A stretch of DNA of 64,000 nucleotides from an uncultured Nitrospira sp. GTDB lineage: Bacteria; Nitrospirota; Nitrospiria; Nitrospirales; Nitrospiraceae. Location: contig CABVRZ010000006.1 of NCBI GenBank assembly GCA_902500775.1, positions 85,055 through 149,054 on the forward strand. Direction: 5' to 3'. This document shows, piece after piece, positions 1 to 9,243 of the stretch. Within the stretch, counting starts at the first letter, position 1, and the number at the start of each line of letters is the position of its first letter. The position numbers and the translations under genes were made by a program. The notes under the pieces are model-generated. The model was given only the letters and a program-made list of their open reading frames with translations. It did no database searches and was not told the DNA's origin.

Positions 1-302
1 AGTGATTCTACATTTGAATCATCGAGAGAAATTCATCCTTCATATCGTGAGTGGTATTATACAGATTGGAGATAGGATCCAACAATTTGTTGGCAACGTG
101 TGGTCCCTTCTCGCTGGCACCACCCGCTCAGTGTGTCTGGGACTCATCACAAACGAATCGTGGCTGTTGTCACCAACCGATTCAGCGTCACCATCATTGA
201 TCTACTCCTCCTGTGATCCGCAACTGAGCAGTTGAAGCCCAAGTTACGTACCCAGCCATCGGATAACGTGTACTCCTAGAGCATCTGACTGAGAGGAGTC
301 AG
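1..302. other. Gene-free stretch downstream of the copper operon
   Basis: No convincing coding region is seen. The only open frame on the plus strand lacks a ribosome binding site and resembles no family I know. It lies just beyond the terminator of the minus-strand multicopper oxidase operon. Confidence 0.5.
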
Positions 303-334
303 AAAAAAAGGAGCCGTACCAATGGTACGGCTCC
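303..334 (-). terminator. Rho-independent terminator of the multicopper oxidase operon
   Basis: A perfect 11-bp stem (ggagccgtacc at 310-320, ggtacggctcc at 324-334) closes a 3-nt loop. On the minus strand it is followed at once by seven U residues (A-tract at 303-309). It lies 30 nt past the stop codon of the 1610-aa oxidase, the right place and orientation to end the operon. Confidence 0.9.
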
Positions 335-364
335 CCTTGTTTCCCCCAAGCTGTGTGAAGCGGA

Positions 365-3300
365 CTATTTCAAGACCGTTGGCAGAACCCTCGGCTCATG
401 ATCTGCTTCTGCATGCTTGGAACCAACTCCAGCCGCGCTTAACGATTGAATCCTATTGTCGCCATTCGGCAACACTCTCAGGAACCCCCATTGACCTGAC
501 TGGGAGTACGGCAGCCGTTGATTACTATAGACATAGTCACCGGACAATCGGTACGGCCCTCCGGCTGAAGAAATGAATACATCGAGAACTTCAGAACCAG
601 AGAATTCGACGACGCTGATCTGGTCGGCTCCTCGCATATACGGTTCAATCGGCCACTCATGCTTCTCAACGCTGAACATGCCATTCTGCTCATTATTTGC
701 ACCGATCACATGAATTCGTACCGGATCACCGGCATGTGACTCAATGATCGGTGTCGCCGGATCCTCAGGCTTGTCCGCCTTACAGGGTTGAAACATCTTA
801 CCCAACGAACAGCCCTGATCTTGCCGATATAAATAGGGTTCGGACCGGTAGTTGATGCCGGTCAGACCCGCCACGTTTTGCACGTACGGCATGAAGCTCG
901 TCCCGATGATGTTATCCTCATCCTGGAAGAAGAGTGCGACATCACGATAGTTATGGCGCATTTCGTTCCCAGAGATGGACTTGTCCACTATCACGTCGGC
1001 AGCCCAGGCATTTTTGTTCGATAAATCGACACCTGTCTTTGGATCTCGATATTTGGATCCCTTTGGACCAACCACGATTGCACCGAACAAGCCGTTGCGT
1101 GGATTGGTCATCACATTACCCCAATCCCACACCAGCGAGGTAGTCTCTCCGTTGAATGGATCAGCATAGAAAGTGTACACACGTTCAGCAGCTGGTGCGA
1201 TCGTCTGATCACCAGAATTGTTGCCGACATTGGCACCTAACGAATCCTTCGGATCAAATGCGAGTCCGATTGCCGAAAATGAAGCCTTACTAGCCTTCAT
1301 CTTATTCTTCAGATTCACCTTCACACAGTCCCCAACGTTAACCCGAAGTGTGAGTGGCATCGGTTTGGTGTTTCCAGACACCTTGGCCACATCATCCTCC
1401 AGCGCGTAAATCTTTGCATCTGGATTGGAGATTTGAATCTTTCGCTCAAAATCTACTTCGATTGTCTCGGGCGCCTTGGGGTTAAACGTCATCGACGGAT
1501 AATCCATCGCCACCACATTGAAGCTCTTGACCGGAGCATCAGCTGGACACACCGGTAAGGGCTTCTGAATTTCCCCCTTATTGGAGAATCCGGCAGGCAA
1601 TTTCTTCAAATCCGGCCGTTCCTGATCATACACGCGCACGATGCCCCATCCGCCTTCGGATAGTTTTGATGACCGACCGTTAAAGTGAATATAGTCCCCA
1701 GGCTGATGACGAGGACCACCCGCCTCAGGTACCACTAAGTCATACCGTTCTGCAATACCCACATGAATGGAGTTCTTCCGGTTTGCATCTGGTGCATACC
1801 GCTCGGTCCAAAAGGTATGGCCAGACAAGGTCCAGGTCATCGTCTCGTTCATAAGGGTATGCAACAGCCGGAACACCATGGTGTCGCCGGTGTAGGCCCT
1901 CAGAAGCGGCGTATAGGGATCTCCATGGATCTGGCTGTTGAAGATTTGCGAAACATCCGGATTGGTTGCCAAGCGCTGTGCAATTGGGCCAGCCCTGAAG
2001 TTCAGACCGCTTCCGGTCGTATGGGTGCCTCCGTTCAAGAACGGCATCGGAGTCATGTAAATTTTTTCAGGCATCACAAACGATACGGTTTTCCCAGCCT
2101 CCAGCGCCACCTCGATCGGTTGCCCTGGCGGGTTCCCCGCCGTGACGATATTGACGGTATGTGGGACCGTATCGTGCACCTGAACCATTAACTCACGGAA
2201 ACTATTATTCACTCCATGGCCCACAGGTTCGTTCGTGTGAATATCCGCGATTGGGCCACTGCGTATCTCTCTTCCGGTCACAGGATCGTGATAGGTGGAC
2301 CCAACCGGCTCGGCGATGAATGTCCCAAACCCGCCATGCGGCCAGGTTGTTGCACCGAATGCATGGTCGTGCCAAAACACAGTTCCCACGTCCGCATCCA
2401 CCCAGAACCGTTGACGAACAAATTCAACCGTCACAATGTCCTTGGCAGGATGATCGTGCTTCAGCCCCTTCGATAGCGTGATCTGGTTACCATTGATCGA
2501 CTTGATTCGCGCGATCTCGTTACCCTTCACATTGTCTGCACCAACCATGATCAAGGTTCCCACATGATACTGCTTGGCATTCTTGACAGACAGTGTGTTG
2601 GCCCCCTTCTTTGCAGCCGAGTTCAGCACAGTATTCATCGGAGCAGGAAGCCCCTTTGGATTCTTCTTCTCAAGCATCGTGAACGGACGCACCGACTGCT
2701 CATAGGAGAATCCGGTGATCACGCCATCTGATGCCTGATTGTCAAACTGAAGGAAATGCCAGTGCGTGTTAATTTTTGACGCCTGGAAATTCGTGTAATC
2801 ATCGTCGTCCCACTCACTGGTCAACGTCCAATCCACGCAGTCATAAATGTTCCCACGTACGACTAACGGATACTTGAGATCGTCATTGGCGCGAACCGCG
2901 GCTTCTTCTTCGTGCAGTACGTAGATCAAACCGTTTTGATCAATGACGGCCGGTTCCTTCCCTTGCGCCTTGGCAATCTTGATCGGCACTTTGATGAAAT
3001 GGACATTGTAACTCTTCCGCCCCGCGTTCACTGGACAGAGACTCCAATTCCCCTGCTCACCGGGCTTGGCTTGATCGAGACTCTCCTCTCCATTGTCGTC
3101 GCGCCGAATCATCTCCAACCAGGGTGCCCCGACGTGATTCGGAGAAAACATGACCCTCTTCCCAAAATGCGGAGTGAGATGGGGCCAGGCTACCTTCCCC
3201 GTCAGCGGCTCAAACATGATCGGGTGCCGCTTGCCTGGATGAGTTGACACGTACTTTGGGTTGACGATCGTACTTTCCTTTTCGCTCATTGCACGAGTGC

Positions 3301-5197
3301 CTTCCCATGTCCAATCCAGCACGGTGGCATCGTACGAGACGATCTGGCCTTTTTCATCATCCTTATGGCCAGGCTTCCCGGCTGGTGGCAACTGCATCGC
3401 CACCCAATCCTTGATCGTAATCGTCGCCGGATTCCCTTTCCAGTTGCTCTTACCCTTCTCCACAATCTTAAATTGCGTTCCGAACCAATCAACAGTCTGA
3501 CCGATCAACTTGTCTGACGAAATAGGCACCTTGATACGACCCTTCCGATCCGGTAACTCTCGAAGATCGGGCATCACGTCGTTTCGCAGCTCACCCTGCT
3601 GGATGGTGTTGTAGACACGCCAGTAACCCCACATGCCTGAAACGTAATGGTGCGCCACGTGGCAATGAAACAGGAAATCACCAGCCAACTGTTGGCACAG
3701 CCCGGAGCCGCATTCCGTCTCCAAATCCAATGCCTCTGAAGGACCGACGACTTCCACATCGACTCGATCGGTCTTGGCACGGATGACCGGATACTTGACC
3801 GGACCATTCATCGCTGTGGCCCATAGATTCATATCATCAATGGCTCTCGGACTCCGTGGCCAACGGATGGACCCACCATGCGGATGATGGCTATGGAACA
3901 CCTCTGATCCACCGTGAACAAGACGGAACTTTGCCGGGTCGCCGATATAGGAGCGAGGGATGGTCGGAGAAGGGTCGCCGAACGTATAGGAACCGTACCC
4001 CATCGACTCATCTTCAAACCCAAAATACTCATGCTGTAAATGCATGTTATTGATCCCGAATGGCTCGCTCCGATAGTTGATCGCGCGGCCCCCAGGACGA
4101 TACGTATCCGTCAACGGATCACGTTGCGGCAAGAAATCACCCTTCTTGTTTAACGGGCGGAAGGCCTCGTCGCCAACTTCATGGTAATACAATACGAATT
4201 CACGGAAGTCGGGACCAGTCCCGTTCTTGATCATCACCTGCCACCCACTAGTGGCCGGAGTCGCATCTCCGGTTCCGAGCGGCTCCCAATACGTGGAGCC
4301 TTTGGGTTCCACAATAAAAGAACCGAACATGCCCATGACCGTCAACTCACGATCGTTACTGTACGTGTGGAACTGACGAACCCCCTCCTGCAAATCGGGA
4401 AGAAGGTACCATTCCAAATCCACAGGTTTGTCTTTCGCAGCAATCGCATCAGCATTACTCGTCGTGGCCGCCGCTCCCGTCTTACTCACGACCATCGAGG
4501 AGCCATGGATATGCAGACTGACGTCCTCACCACCCTCTAACTTGTTACTCAGCTTGATCTTAAGACAATCGCCCTGATTCGCGCGGATCGTCAGAGGTTG
4601 AATCCACTGCGCTTGCACACCGGCAATCACGGCCCCTGGATCAAACCCCTCTTTTTCCCTTGCTTCCCTGTTCTTGGTTTCTTCAGCCCTCACCTTATTG
4701 ATATCTTCGTCCAACACATACATGTAGCCAGGATAAAAATCGAGCCACTGATTGAGTGTGATCTCGACGTTTATCGCGGAAACATTATACTGCTTCACTG
4801 GCGCACCGGCCGGGCACCTACCGCCTCCGTTCGCAGCCACTGGTTCTGCTCGAGGATCAGACATGAGCAACATATCCTGGCCGCCCGCTCCGTACTGGTG
4901 CATCATGGCGGAAGTGTTGTACATGCCGCTATTCACGGCCTGCACCTGCGGATCCTTGGACATATGATCCATGATGCGCTGGTGCTGCTGTTCGACCTTC
5001 GCAGATCGATCTGCGCGTCCTGACATGGCATCTTCAACAATTGTCTGGCCCTTGAGCTGTTCAGCCCAAGCCGGCAGCTGGTGATTCATCGCGACGTGCG
5101 ACGAACTCTCAGCAGTCGCCACCGCCGGTATCGCTAAGAGCGCGACACCAGCGAGCCCGAGCAACACGCTATTGTAAGGTGAACCGAAACGAAGCAT
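365..5197 (-). CDS. Giant multicopper oxidase (1610 aa), second copy
   Basis: Predicted periplasmic multicopper oxidase, about three times the length of a laccase. A signal peptide is visible (residues 1 to about 29, ending AVATA). The copper motifs are HxxHxH at 435-440 (within FHSHHPHGG), HCHxxxHxxxxM at 511-522 (Cys512 and Met522 as predicted type-1 ligands), HWH at 812-814 and WHDH at 942-945. Together they supply a full type-1 plus trinuclear site. An extra HIH at 229-231 is not kept in the paralogue. The C-terminal third carries cupredoxin-like segments without copper motifs. The gene has an AAGGAGGT ribosome binding site, its own likely promoter (5371-5399) and a terminator. It is the last gene of a copper-redox operon and a clear paralogue of the 1647-aa oxidase. 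Size and multi-domain build recall MnxG-type Mn oxidases; the substrate is unknown. Confidence 0.88.
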   Translation of the reverse strand: MLRFGSPYNSVLLGLAGVALLAIPAVATAESSSHVAMNHQLPAWAEQLKGQTIVEDAMSGRADRSAKVEQQHQRIMDHMSKDPQVQAVNSGMYNTSAMMHQYGAGGQDMLLMSDPRAEPVAANGGGRCPAGAPVKQYNVSAINVEITLNQWLDFYPGYMYVLDEDINKVRAEETKNREAREKEGFDPGAVIAGVQAQWIQPLTIRANQGDCLKIKLSNKLEGGEDVSLHIHGSSMVVSKTGAAATTSNADAIAAKDKPVDLEWYLLPDLQEGVRQFHTYSNDRELTVMGMFGSFIVEPKGSTYWEPLGTGDATPATSGWQVMIKNGTGPDFREFVLYYHEVGDEAFRPLNKKGDFLPQRDPLTDTYRPGGRAINYRSEPFGINNMHLQHEYFGFEDESMGYGSYTFGDPSPTIPRSYIGDPAKFRLVHGGSEVFHSHHPHGGSIRWPRSPRAIDDMNLWATAMNGPVKYPVIRAKTDRVDVEVVGPSEALDLETECGSGLCQQLAGDFLFHCHVAHHYVSGMWGYWRVYNTIQQGELRNDVMPDLRELPDRKGRIKVPISSDKLIGQTVDWFGTQFKIVEKGKSNWKGNPATITIKDWVAMQLPPAGKPGHKDDEKGQIVSYDATVLDWTWEGTRAMSEKESTIVNPKYVSTHPGKRHPIMFEPLTGKVAWPHLTPHFGKRVMFSPNHVGAPWLEMIRRDDNGEESLDQAKPGEQGNWSLCPVNAGRKSYNVHFIKVPIKIAKAQGKEPAVIDQNGLIYVLHEEEAAVRANDDLKYPLVVRGNIYDCVDWTLTSEWDDDDYTNFQASKINTHWHFLQFDNQASDGVITGFSYEQSVRPFTMLEKKNPKGLPAPMNTVLNSAAKKGANTLSVKNAKQYHVGTLIMVGADNVKGNEIARIKSINGNQITLSKGLKHDHPAKDIVTVEFVRQRFWVDADVGTVFWHDHAFGATTWPHGGFGTFIAEPVGSTYHDPVTGREIRSGPIADIHTNEPVGHGVNNSFRELMVQVHDTVPHTVNIVTAGNPPGQPIEVALEAGKTVSFVMPEKIYMTPMPFLNGGTHTTGSGLNFRAGPIAQRLATNPDVSQIFNSQIHGDPYTPLLRAYTGDTMVFRLLHTLMNETMTWTLSGHTFWTERYAPDANRKNSIHVGIAERYDLVVPEAGGPRHQPGDYIHFNGRSSKLSEGGWGIVRVYDQERPDLKKLPAGFSNKGEIQKPLPVCPADAPVKSFNVVAMDYPSMTFNPKAPETIEVDFERKIQISNPDAKIYALEDDVAKVSGNTKPMPLTLRVNVGDCVKVNLKNKMKASKASFSAIGLAFDPKDSLGANVGNNSGDQTIAPAAERVYTFYADPFNGETTSLVWDWGNVMTNPRNGLFGAIVVGPKGSKYRDPKTGVDLSNKNAWAADVIVDKSISGNEMRHNYRDVALFFQDEDNIIGTSFMPYVQNVAGLTGINYRSEPYLYRQDQGCSLGKMFQPCKADKPEDPATPIIESHAGDPVRIHVIGANNEQNGMFSVEKHEWPIEPYMRGADQISVVEFSGSEVLDVFISSAGGPYRLSGDYVYSNQRLPYSQSGQWGFLRVLPNGDNRIQSLSAAGVGSKHAEADHEPRVLPTVLK

Positions 5198-5370
5198 GGA
5201 CCGACCTCCTTGCTAAGTTGAGAATAGTGAGAGGGGCGGCACTGAAGCAACTACCCCTTCTCCATAAATTATGTGGAAGAATTTAAGCGAAGATTGTTTG
5301 TTTAGATCGAAAACCTCCCGGATGAGTCATACCTAAAATTGACATCAGTACACGAAAAACTGAGAGCTGC

Positions 5371-5399
5371 ACCATACTGAACTCCACCTATAGTGTCAA
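5371..5399 (-). promoter_or_regulatory. Likely sigma70 promoter for the second multicopper oxidase
   Basis: On the minus strand TTGACA (5399-5394) and TATGGT (5376-5371) are separated by exactly 17 bp. It sits in the 236-bp gap before the oxidase start, so this gene may also be transcribed independently of the upstream operon. The -35 context CTTGACACT also occurs ahead of the first oxidase. Confidence 0.55.
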
Positions 5400-5433
5400 G
5401 GCTTTCATCGCGACTACCACTCAACTCGAACGA

Positions 5434-6096
5434 CTACTTTGCGACGGGTGATTTTCTGTTGGCGGTGCCTTGCAAATCCATATCTAATACCATCGGTCCC
5501 TCCGGCTTGTTGAACTCGCTCCGGCGCGGCATTTGGTCCACCATGAGTTTCGTTAACGGAACTGCCGCAATCTTCGTCGCGTTACCGTATGGATCTGAAT
5601 ACAGTGACAGTCGAACGTTCTTCGGCCGTTCGCTCGGTTTGATCTGAGAAACACCATCGTTCCCCACGAAACCGACCAGCAATCCACTCCCGTCGCCGAG
5701 CTTATGAATCTCGTAGGATCCAGATGACGAGGGCATCCGTTCCAACATCAAGTCCGGACTCTGTGTCACCAACGCCAACCCAAGCTGCTTGGGGGCAATG
5801 AAACCATAGCTCCCCGTAGGTGCCATCGAAAACCGAACCGCACTACTTTCTAACTCCGCCACACCGTTCTTTATTCTCATCTGACGCCTCAATTCCTGGT
5901 CAGTTCCGGCTGCCTCGATGACCACTGCAGCAGGCGCAGCCTTCTCCACAGGCAGCACCTCGGTCTTTCCTCCTGGCGCTGCCTCACTCAACTGTGAAAA
6001 GCTCGACGGAACGATAACAGCGAGCAGGAACGCGACAAACCGCAGTTCGGGTAAGCCGACACGGGTCATGGACCAAGCGAGCCCGGTGACAAACAT
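5434..6096 (-). CDS. Exported protein of unknown function in the copper operon
   Basis: I do not recognise a family. The ORF can begin at 6138, but the ATG at 6096 is preceded by AAGGAG at 5-nt spacing and is preferred (220 aa). A hydrophobic stretch near the N-terminus (LRFVAFLLAVIVPSSF) is a probable signal peptide or anchor and is followed by an Ala/Pro-rich linker. The mature part is small and mixed alpha/beta in character, with no cysteine or His-rich metal motif. It lies between the SUMF1-like pair and the second oxidase. Its position suggests a periplasmic accessory role; that is inference only. Confidence 0.7.
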   Translation of the reverse strand: MFVTGLAWSMTRVGLPELRFVAFLLAVIVPSSFSQLSEAAPGGKTEVLPVEKAAPAAVVIEAAGTDQELRRQMRIKNGVAELESSAVRFSMAPTGSYGFIAPKQLGLALVTQSPDLMLERMPSSSGSYEIHKLGDGSGLLVGFVGNDGVSQIKPSERPKNVRLSLYSDPYGNATKIAAVPLTKLMVDQMPRRSEFNKPEGPMVLDMDLQGTANRKSPVAK

Positions 6097-6161
6097 ATAC
6101 GCTCCTTGCCTAATCAGCTTATTAAAACCAGCGTGCAACCATGTCGCACGGCCCGGATGAT

Positions 6162-7148
6162 TCAGCGCTCTGACTCCACAAGTGGGGTTGCATGTTGCAC
6201 GCGAGAGGTCTTAACCGATGGTTGCTCCTCGGTTACCGATTTTGCGCAACGAAACCCCAACCAATTAATCTTCGTGTTCGGGTCGGTCCCGTTCCTCATC
6301 GCTACTCTCATGGTGGTGGTACTGTCCATCCAACCTCCACCGCGAAACGCTTTTTGTGTTCCGGTTCCTGGTCCCTGAGGATTTCGATCCGGCGCCGCCT
6401 TGTAGTAATCCTGGTCATACCAGTCGGATACCCATTCGGCCACGTTACCAATCGTCTGGTAGAGGCCATAGGGACTCACCGCATTCTCATACTTATCAAC
6501 CGAGATGATCGGTGGATACAGCAACAATCGCTCGGGACGATCACGTACAGGTCCGGAAAGCCCTGTCCGGCCAAAATTGGCTCGTGTCGGACCGGCGTAC
6601 TCCCGTCCCCAGGGGAAGAGCCGACCATCCGCCCCGCGTGCTGCTTTCTCCCATTCAGCTTCGGTCGGTAACCGCTGATTCGCCCACTTGCAGTACGCAT
6701 CCGCGTCATACCAGCTCACATGCATAATCGGATGGTGCGCCATCGACTCTTGGAAGTTGCCTCCATCATAGCGCCAATCGAGTTGCGGAGATCGCTTGGT
6801 GGCCAGTACGAACTTCAGATATTCGAGCGCCGTCACTTCGTACCTGCCGATCTCGAAGGCATCGAGATAGACACGACGCTGAGGAATCTCACTCCGATAG
6901 GCAAGTCGATCCGTCTTTTTATCGCTGCCCATCAGAAACTCTCCCGCTGGTACCATCACCATTTCTGCTTTCGTCTTCCAATTTGTGACTCGCTCAGCGG
7001 CAAGCTTTTTGCCAGCTTCGGTCCAGTCCACCGTGATGTCTTGCGTATCCAACCCCCAGGCGGTATTGGACATGCCCGCTAGGACACCGACTATGGTCAG
7101 GGTCAGACCTATCCAACCCCGTGTGCTAGCCCCAGTTCGCCTCATCAT
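6162..7148 (-). CDS. Exported SUMF1/FGE-fold protein without catalytic cysteines (copy 2)
   Basis: Formylglycine-generating-enzyme-sulfatase fold protein. After an N-terminal signal sequence (to about AWG) come the family hallmarks in order: VPAGEFLMGS, an EVT segment, HVSWYDADAYCKWA, RLPTEAEWEKAARG, FPWG, GNVAEWVSDWY, FRGGGW and a terminal GFRCAKS. True FGE enzymes bind copper with two cysteines just after the RGGS motif; here that stretch is WMDSTTTMRVAMR, without cysteine, so FGE activity is unlikely. A closely similar gene lies 32 nt upstream. Related SUMF1-family proteins such as NirV sit beside copper nitrite reductase genes, which fits a role next to copper oxidases. The start is chosen at the ATG at 7148 behind a purine-rich GGGGAGGGGG; a GTG at 7160 is possible. 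Confidence 0.85.
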   Translation of the reverse strand: MMRRTGASTRGWIGLTLTIVGVLAGMSNTAWGLDTQDITVDWTEAGKKLAAERVTNWKTKAEMVMVPAGEFLMGSDKKTDRLAYRSEIPQRRVYLDAFEIGRYEVTALEYLKFVLATKRSPQLDWRYDGGNFQESMAHHPIMHVSWYDADAYCKWANQRLPTEAEWEKAARGADGRLFPWGREYAGPTRANFGRTGLSGPVRDRPERLLLYPPIISVDKYENAVSPYGLYQTIGNVAEWVSDWYDQDYYKAAPDRNPQGPGTGTQKAFRGGGWMDSTTTMRVAMRNGTDPNTKINWLGFRCAKSVTEEQPSVKTSRVQHATPLVESER

Positions 7149-7192
7149 CCCCCTCCCCACTCCTCAATAAAAACTCATCGCCGCATCGACCG

Positions 7193-8155
7193 TCACTCAG
7201 AAAGTCGCATCACGGTCGGCGCGGTACCATCTCGGCCGATATTCGATACTTCGGCATTGCCATCACCTGCTGACTGCGCACAGCGAAACCCCGTCAAGTA
7301 ACTCTCCCGATCAGGTGGACCGCCATTGCGGCCGGCGGAGCGGGCCACCTCCGGGTCCTCGTTCCAGGAGCCTCCACGAAAGACCTTGAGTTCTCCGGCC
7401 ATAGGCCCTTGCGGATTCTTGTCGTGACTATGCCGGTAATACTCCGGGTCAAACCAATCCGAGACCCATTCGCTGACATTACCCGCCATTTGATAAACAC
7501 CGTATGGACTGGCGCCCTTGTCATAGCGATTGATATTGGCGAGCGGCGGGTACTTGAATCCTCGCTTCGACCCAGGGTGGGCGATATTACTCTTGATCCA
7601 ACCGGCAGGCTCATTCCCCCATGGGAAAATCCGACCGTCCACCCCACGTGCTGCTTTTTCCCATTCAGCCTCAGTGGGAAGTCGTTTGCTGGCCCACCGG
7701 CAAAAGGCGTCGGCTTCATGCCAGCTCACGTTGATCACGGGATGGAGTGCGGCCTTTTCGGAAAATGGATTCTCTCGCCAGAATTTCGGCCAATCTGCTC
7801 CCGTCCCGAGCACGAATCTAAGATAGTCAAGGTTTGACACCTCGAATCGGTCGATCCTGAACGTATCGAGATAAACCTCATGTTGTGGTTGTTCCTGCGG
7901 ACCGGCCGCGCGGTCCTTCCGCGGATCACTCCCCATAAGAAACGATCCTGCCGGAACCAATACCATTCCACCCGGCACCTCCATTGCCGCCAACCGCTCG
8001 GCTTCATCACGTGGCGTCCACAGTGGCGGCTGCTTCGAGCTCTCGTGGTCAGCCCTTGCCGAGACAGCCATGAGCGACAGCAGACCACACCCGATGATTA
8101 TCCAGATGCATCGCCTGAGACCGCCGGGTGATAGCACTGGTCTCTTAACCCACAC
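7193..8155 (-). CDS. Exported SUMF1/FGE-fold protein without catalytic cysteines (copy 1)
   Basis: Second SUMF1-fold protein, 320 aa from a GTG start preceded by AGGTTGGAT. A signal peptide covers about residues 15-36 (IWIIIGCGLLSLMAVSARA). Family motifs in order: GGMVLVPAGSFLMGS, EVSNLDYLRF, NVSWHEADAFCRWA, RLPTEAEWEKAARG, FPWG, AGNVSEWVSDWF, FRGGSW and GFRCAQS. The two cysteines that bind copper in FGE are missing: the stretch after RGGSW is NEDPEVARSAGR. It starts 15 nt after the blue-copper gene. It and the next gene are probably an old tandem duplication. A scaffold or binding function within an oxidase complex is inferred. Confidence 0.85.
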   Translation of the reverse strand: MWVKRPVLSPGGLRRCIWIIIGCGLLSLMAVSARADHESSKQPPLWTPRDEAERLAAMEVPGGMVLVPAGSFLMGSDPRKDRAAGPQEQPQHEVYLDTFRIDRFEVSNLDYLRFVLGTGADWPKFWRENPFSEKAALHPVINVSWHEADAFCRWASKRLPTEAEWEKAARGVDGRIFPWGNEPAGWIKSNIAHPGSKRGFKYPPLANINRYDKGASPYGVYQMAGNVSEWVSDWFDPEYYRHSHDKNPQGPMAGELKVFRGGSWNEDPEVARSAGRNGGPPDRESYLTGFRCAQSAGDGNAEVSNIGRDGTAPTVMRLSE

Positions 8156-8170
8156 CGATCCAACCTGCTC

Positions 8171-9109
8171 TCATCGATTTTGCTTCTGAATCATTGGATC
8201 GATCTCTTTCTGGGCTTCCTCCGTCACATTATAACGGACATAATCGTGCTCTAAGACTTCATTGGCATAGAGCCGACCCGTTGGAGCCTGGACCATCAGC
8301 GTCGTTTCCATCGTCTCTTTCGGACGCACAGTAATCATCTGCTCAATTGGCGTCCTCACATACGGGTGCCAAACAACCAACTTATAGGTACCAGGGGGAA
8401 CGTTGGTGATGGCAAATCGCCCCTCCTGATCCGTCTTGGCAAAGTACGGATTGTTAACTGCCACTCCCCAACTCTCCATATACGCATGAAACCCGCACTG
8501 CATCACAAAGATCCGACGCCCCTTGGTAAGATTCACCAGTTGTTTCGTTGGAGCCCCGGCCATGTGTTTATGGTACATCGCCGCATCGCTACGATCTTTG
8601 AAGTTTCGTGGATGCTCCGAGTTCATCGGCAGCGGCACATTGAACAGCACCCGTGCGCCAAGATTCGACGTTTCATACGCCTGAATATCGTGCATGACAG
8701 GATCCATATTGACGACTGTCACCGATTGGTCGTCTCGCACCGCCATGGTGAATGGGAGAAACAAGCAGTCCTTCGCTTCAACTTGAGGTGTACTCGTCTC
8801 ATCAAACGGCTTGCCTTTCTCAACCCCTTCGAGATAGACCAGCACTTCTCGAAGTTCTCCACCTTGCCCCACATTAAACGGCTGCAAGATCCGCCACCCT
8901 TGTCCATCAGAAATGCGGCCGCAGTAGTAGGGATCGGGCAGCGTTGTGAGATTATAGCCTTTCGGCTTTGGCACCTGCCCTACGAGGTACACCGTCCCCA
9001 TAATGCTTCCACCGTCTGAGATCGTGACTTCTTGGTACGCCGCAGCCTGACTGCTCACCGCGAGCATGATTGATCCGATGATGAATCGCGATACTTTTGC
9101 CATATTCAT
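8171..9109 (-). CDS. Blue-copper (cupredoxin) protein with C-terminal carboxypeptidase-regulatory-like domain
   Basis: Periplasmic protein of 312 aa from the ATG at 9109, which has AAAGGAG at good spacing; an upstream in-frame start at 9145 lacks this. A signal peptide ends near SQAAA. A type-1 copper site is visible: His140 in VMHDI, then CGFHAYM giving Cys205, His208 and Met211. The CxxHxxM loop has the spacing of amicyanin. The C-terminal part (GRFAITNVPPGTYKLVVWHP) reads as a CarboxypepD_reg/transthyretin-like beta-sandwich. It is the second gene of the operon, 98 nt after the first multicopper oxidase. A role as electron shuttle or copper donor to the oxidases is inferred from the predicted metal site and the context. 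Confidence 0.8.
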   Translation of the reverse strand: MNMAKVSRFIIGSIMLAVSSQAAAYQEVTISDGGSIMGTVYLVGQVPKPKGYNLTTLPDPYYCGRISDGQGWRILQPFNVGQGGELREVLVYLEGVEKGKPFDETSTPQVEAKDCLFLPFTMAVRDDQSVTVVNMDPVMHDIQAYETSNLGARVLFNVPLPMNSEHPRNFKDRSDAAMYHKHMAGAPTKQLVNLTKGRRIFVMQCGFHAYMESWGVAVNNPYFAKTDQEGRFAITNVPPGTYKLVVWHPYVRTPIEQMITVRPKETMETTLMVQAPTGRLYANEVLEHDYVRYNVTEEAQKEIDPMIQKQNR

Positions 9110-9184
9110 GATCACTCCTTTCTCAGACCGATTCCTCCAACGCAATCAACACACACGATAGAACTGCCGTCCTTCAAAACGCAA

Positions 9185-9219
9185 GTGGGAGAGCCGCATG
9201 AAACAGGCGACTCTCCCAC
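9185..9219 (-). promoter_or_regulatory. Intercistronic hairpin after the first oxidase gene
   Basis: A perfect 9-bp inverted repeat (gtgggagag at 9185-9193, ctctcccac at 9211-9219) with a 17-nt loop lies in the 98-nt gap between the first oxidase and the blue-copper gene. On the minus strand it is followed by TTGCGTTTTG, a weak U-tract. It could be a partial terminator or an mRNA-stabilising element that sets different levels for the two genes. Confidence 0.45.
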
Positions 9220-9243
9220 ACATATGATACTATCTCCGTCCCG

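Noticed and set aside
2216..2476. Plus-strand ORFs inside the oxidase genes
   Set aside because: Shadows of long, motif-rich minus-strand genes.
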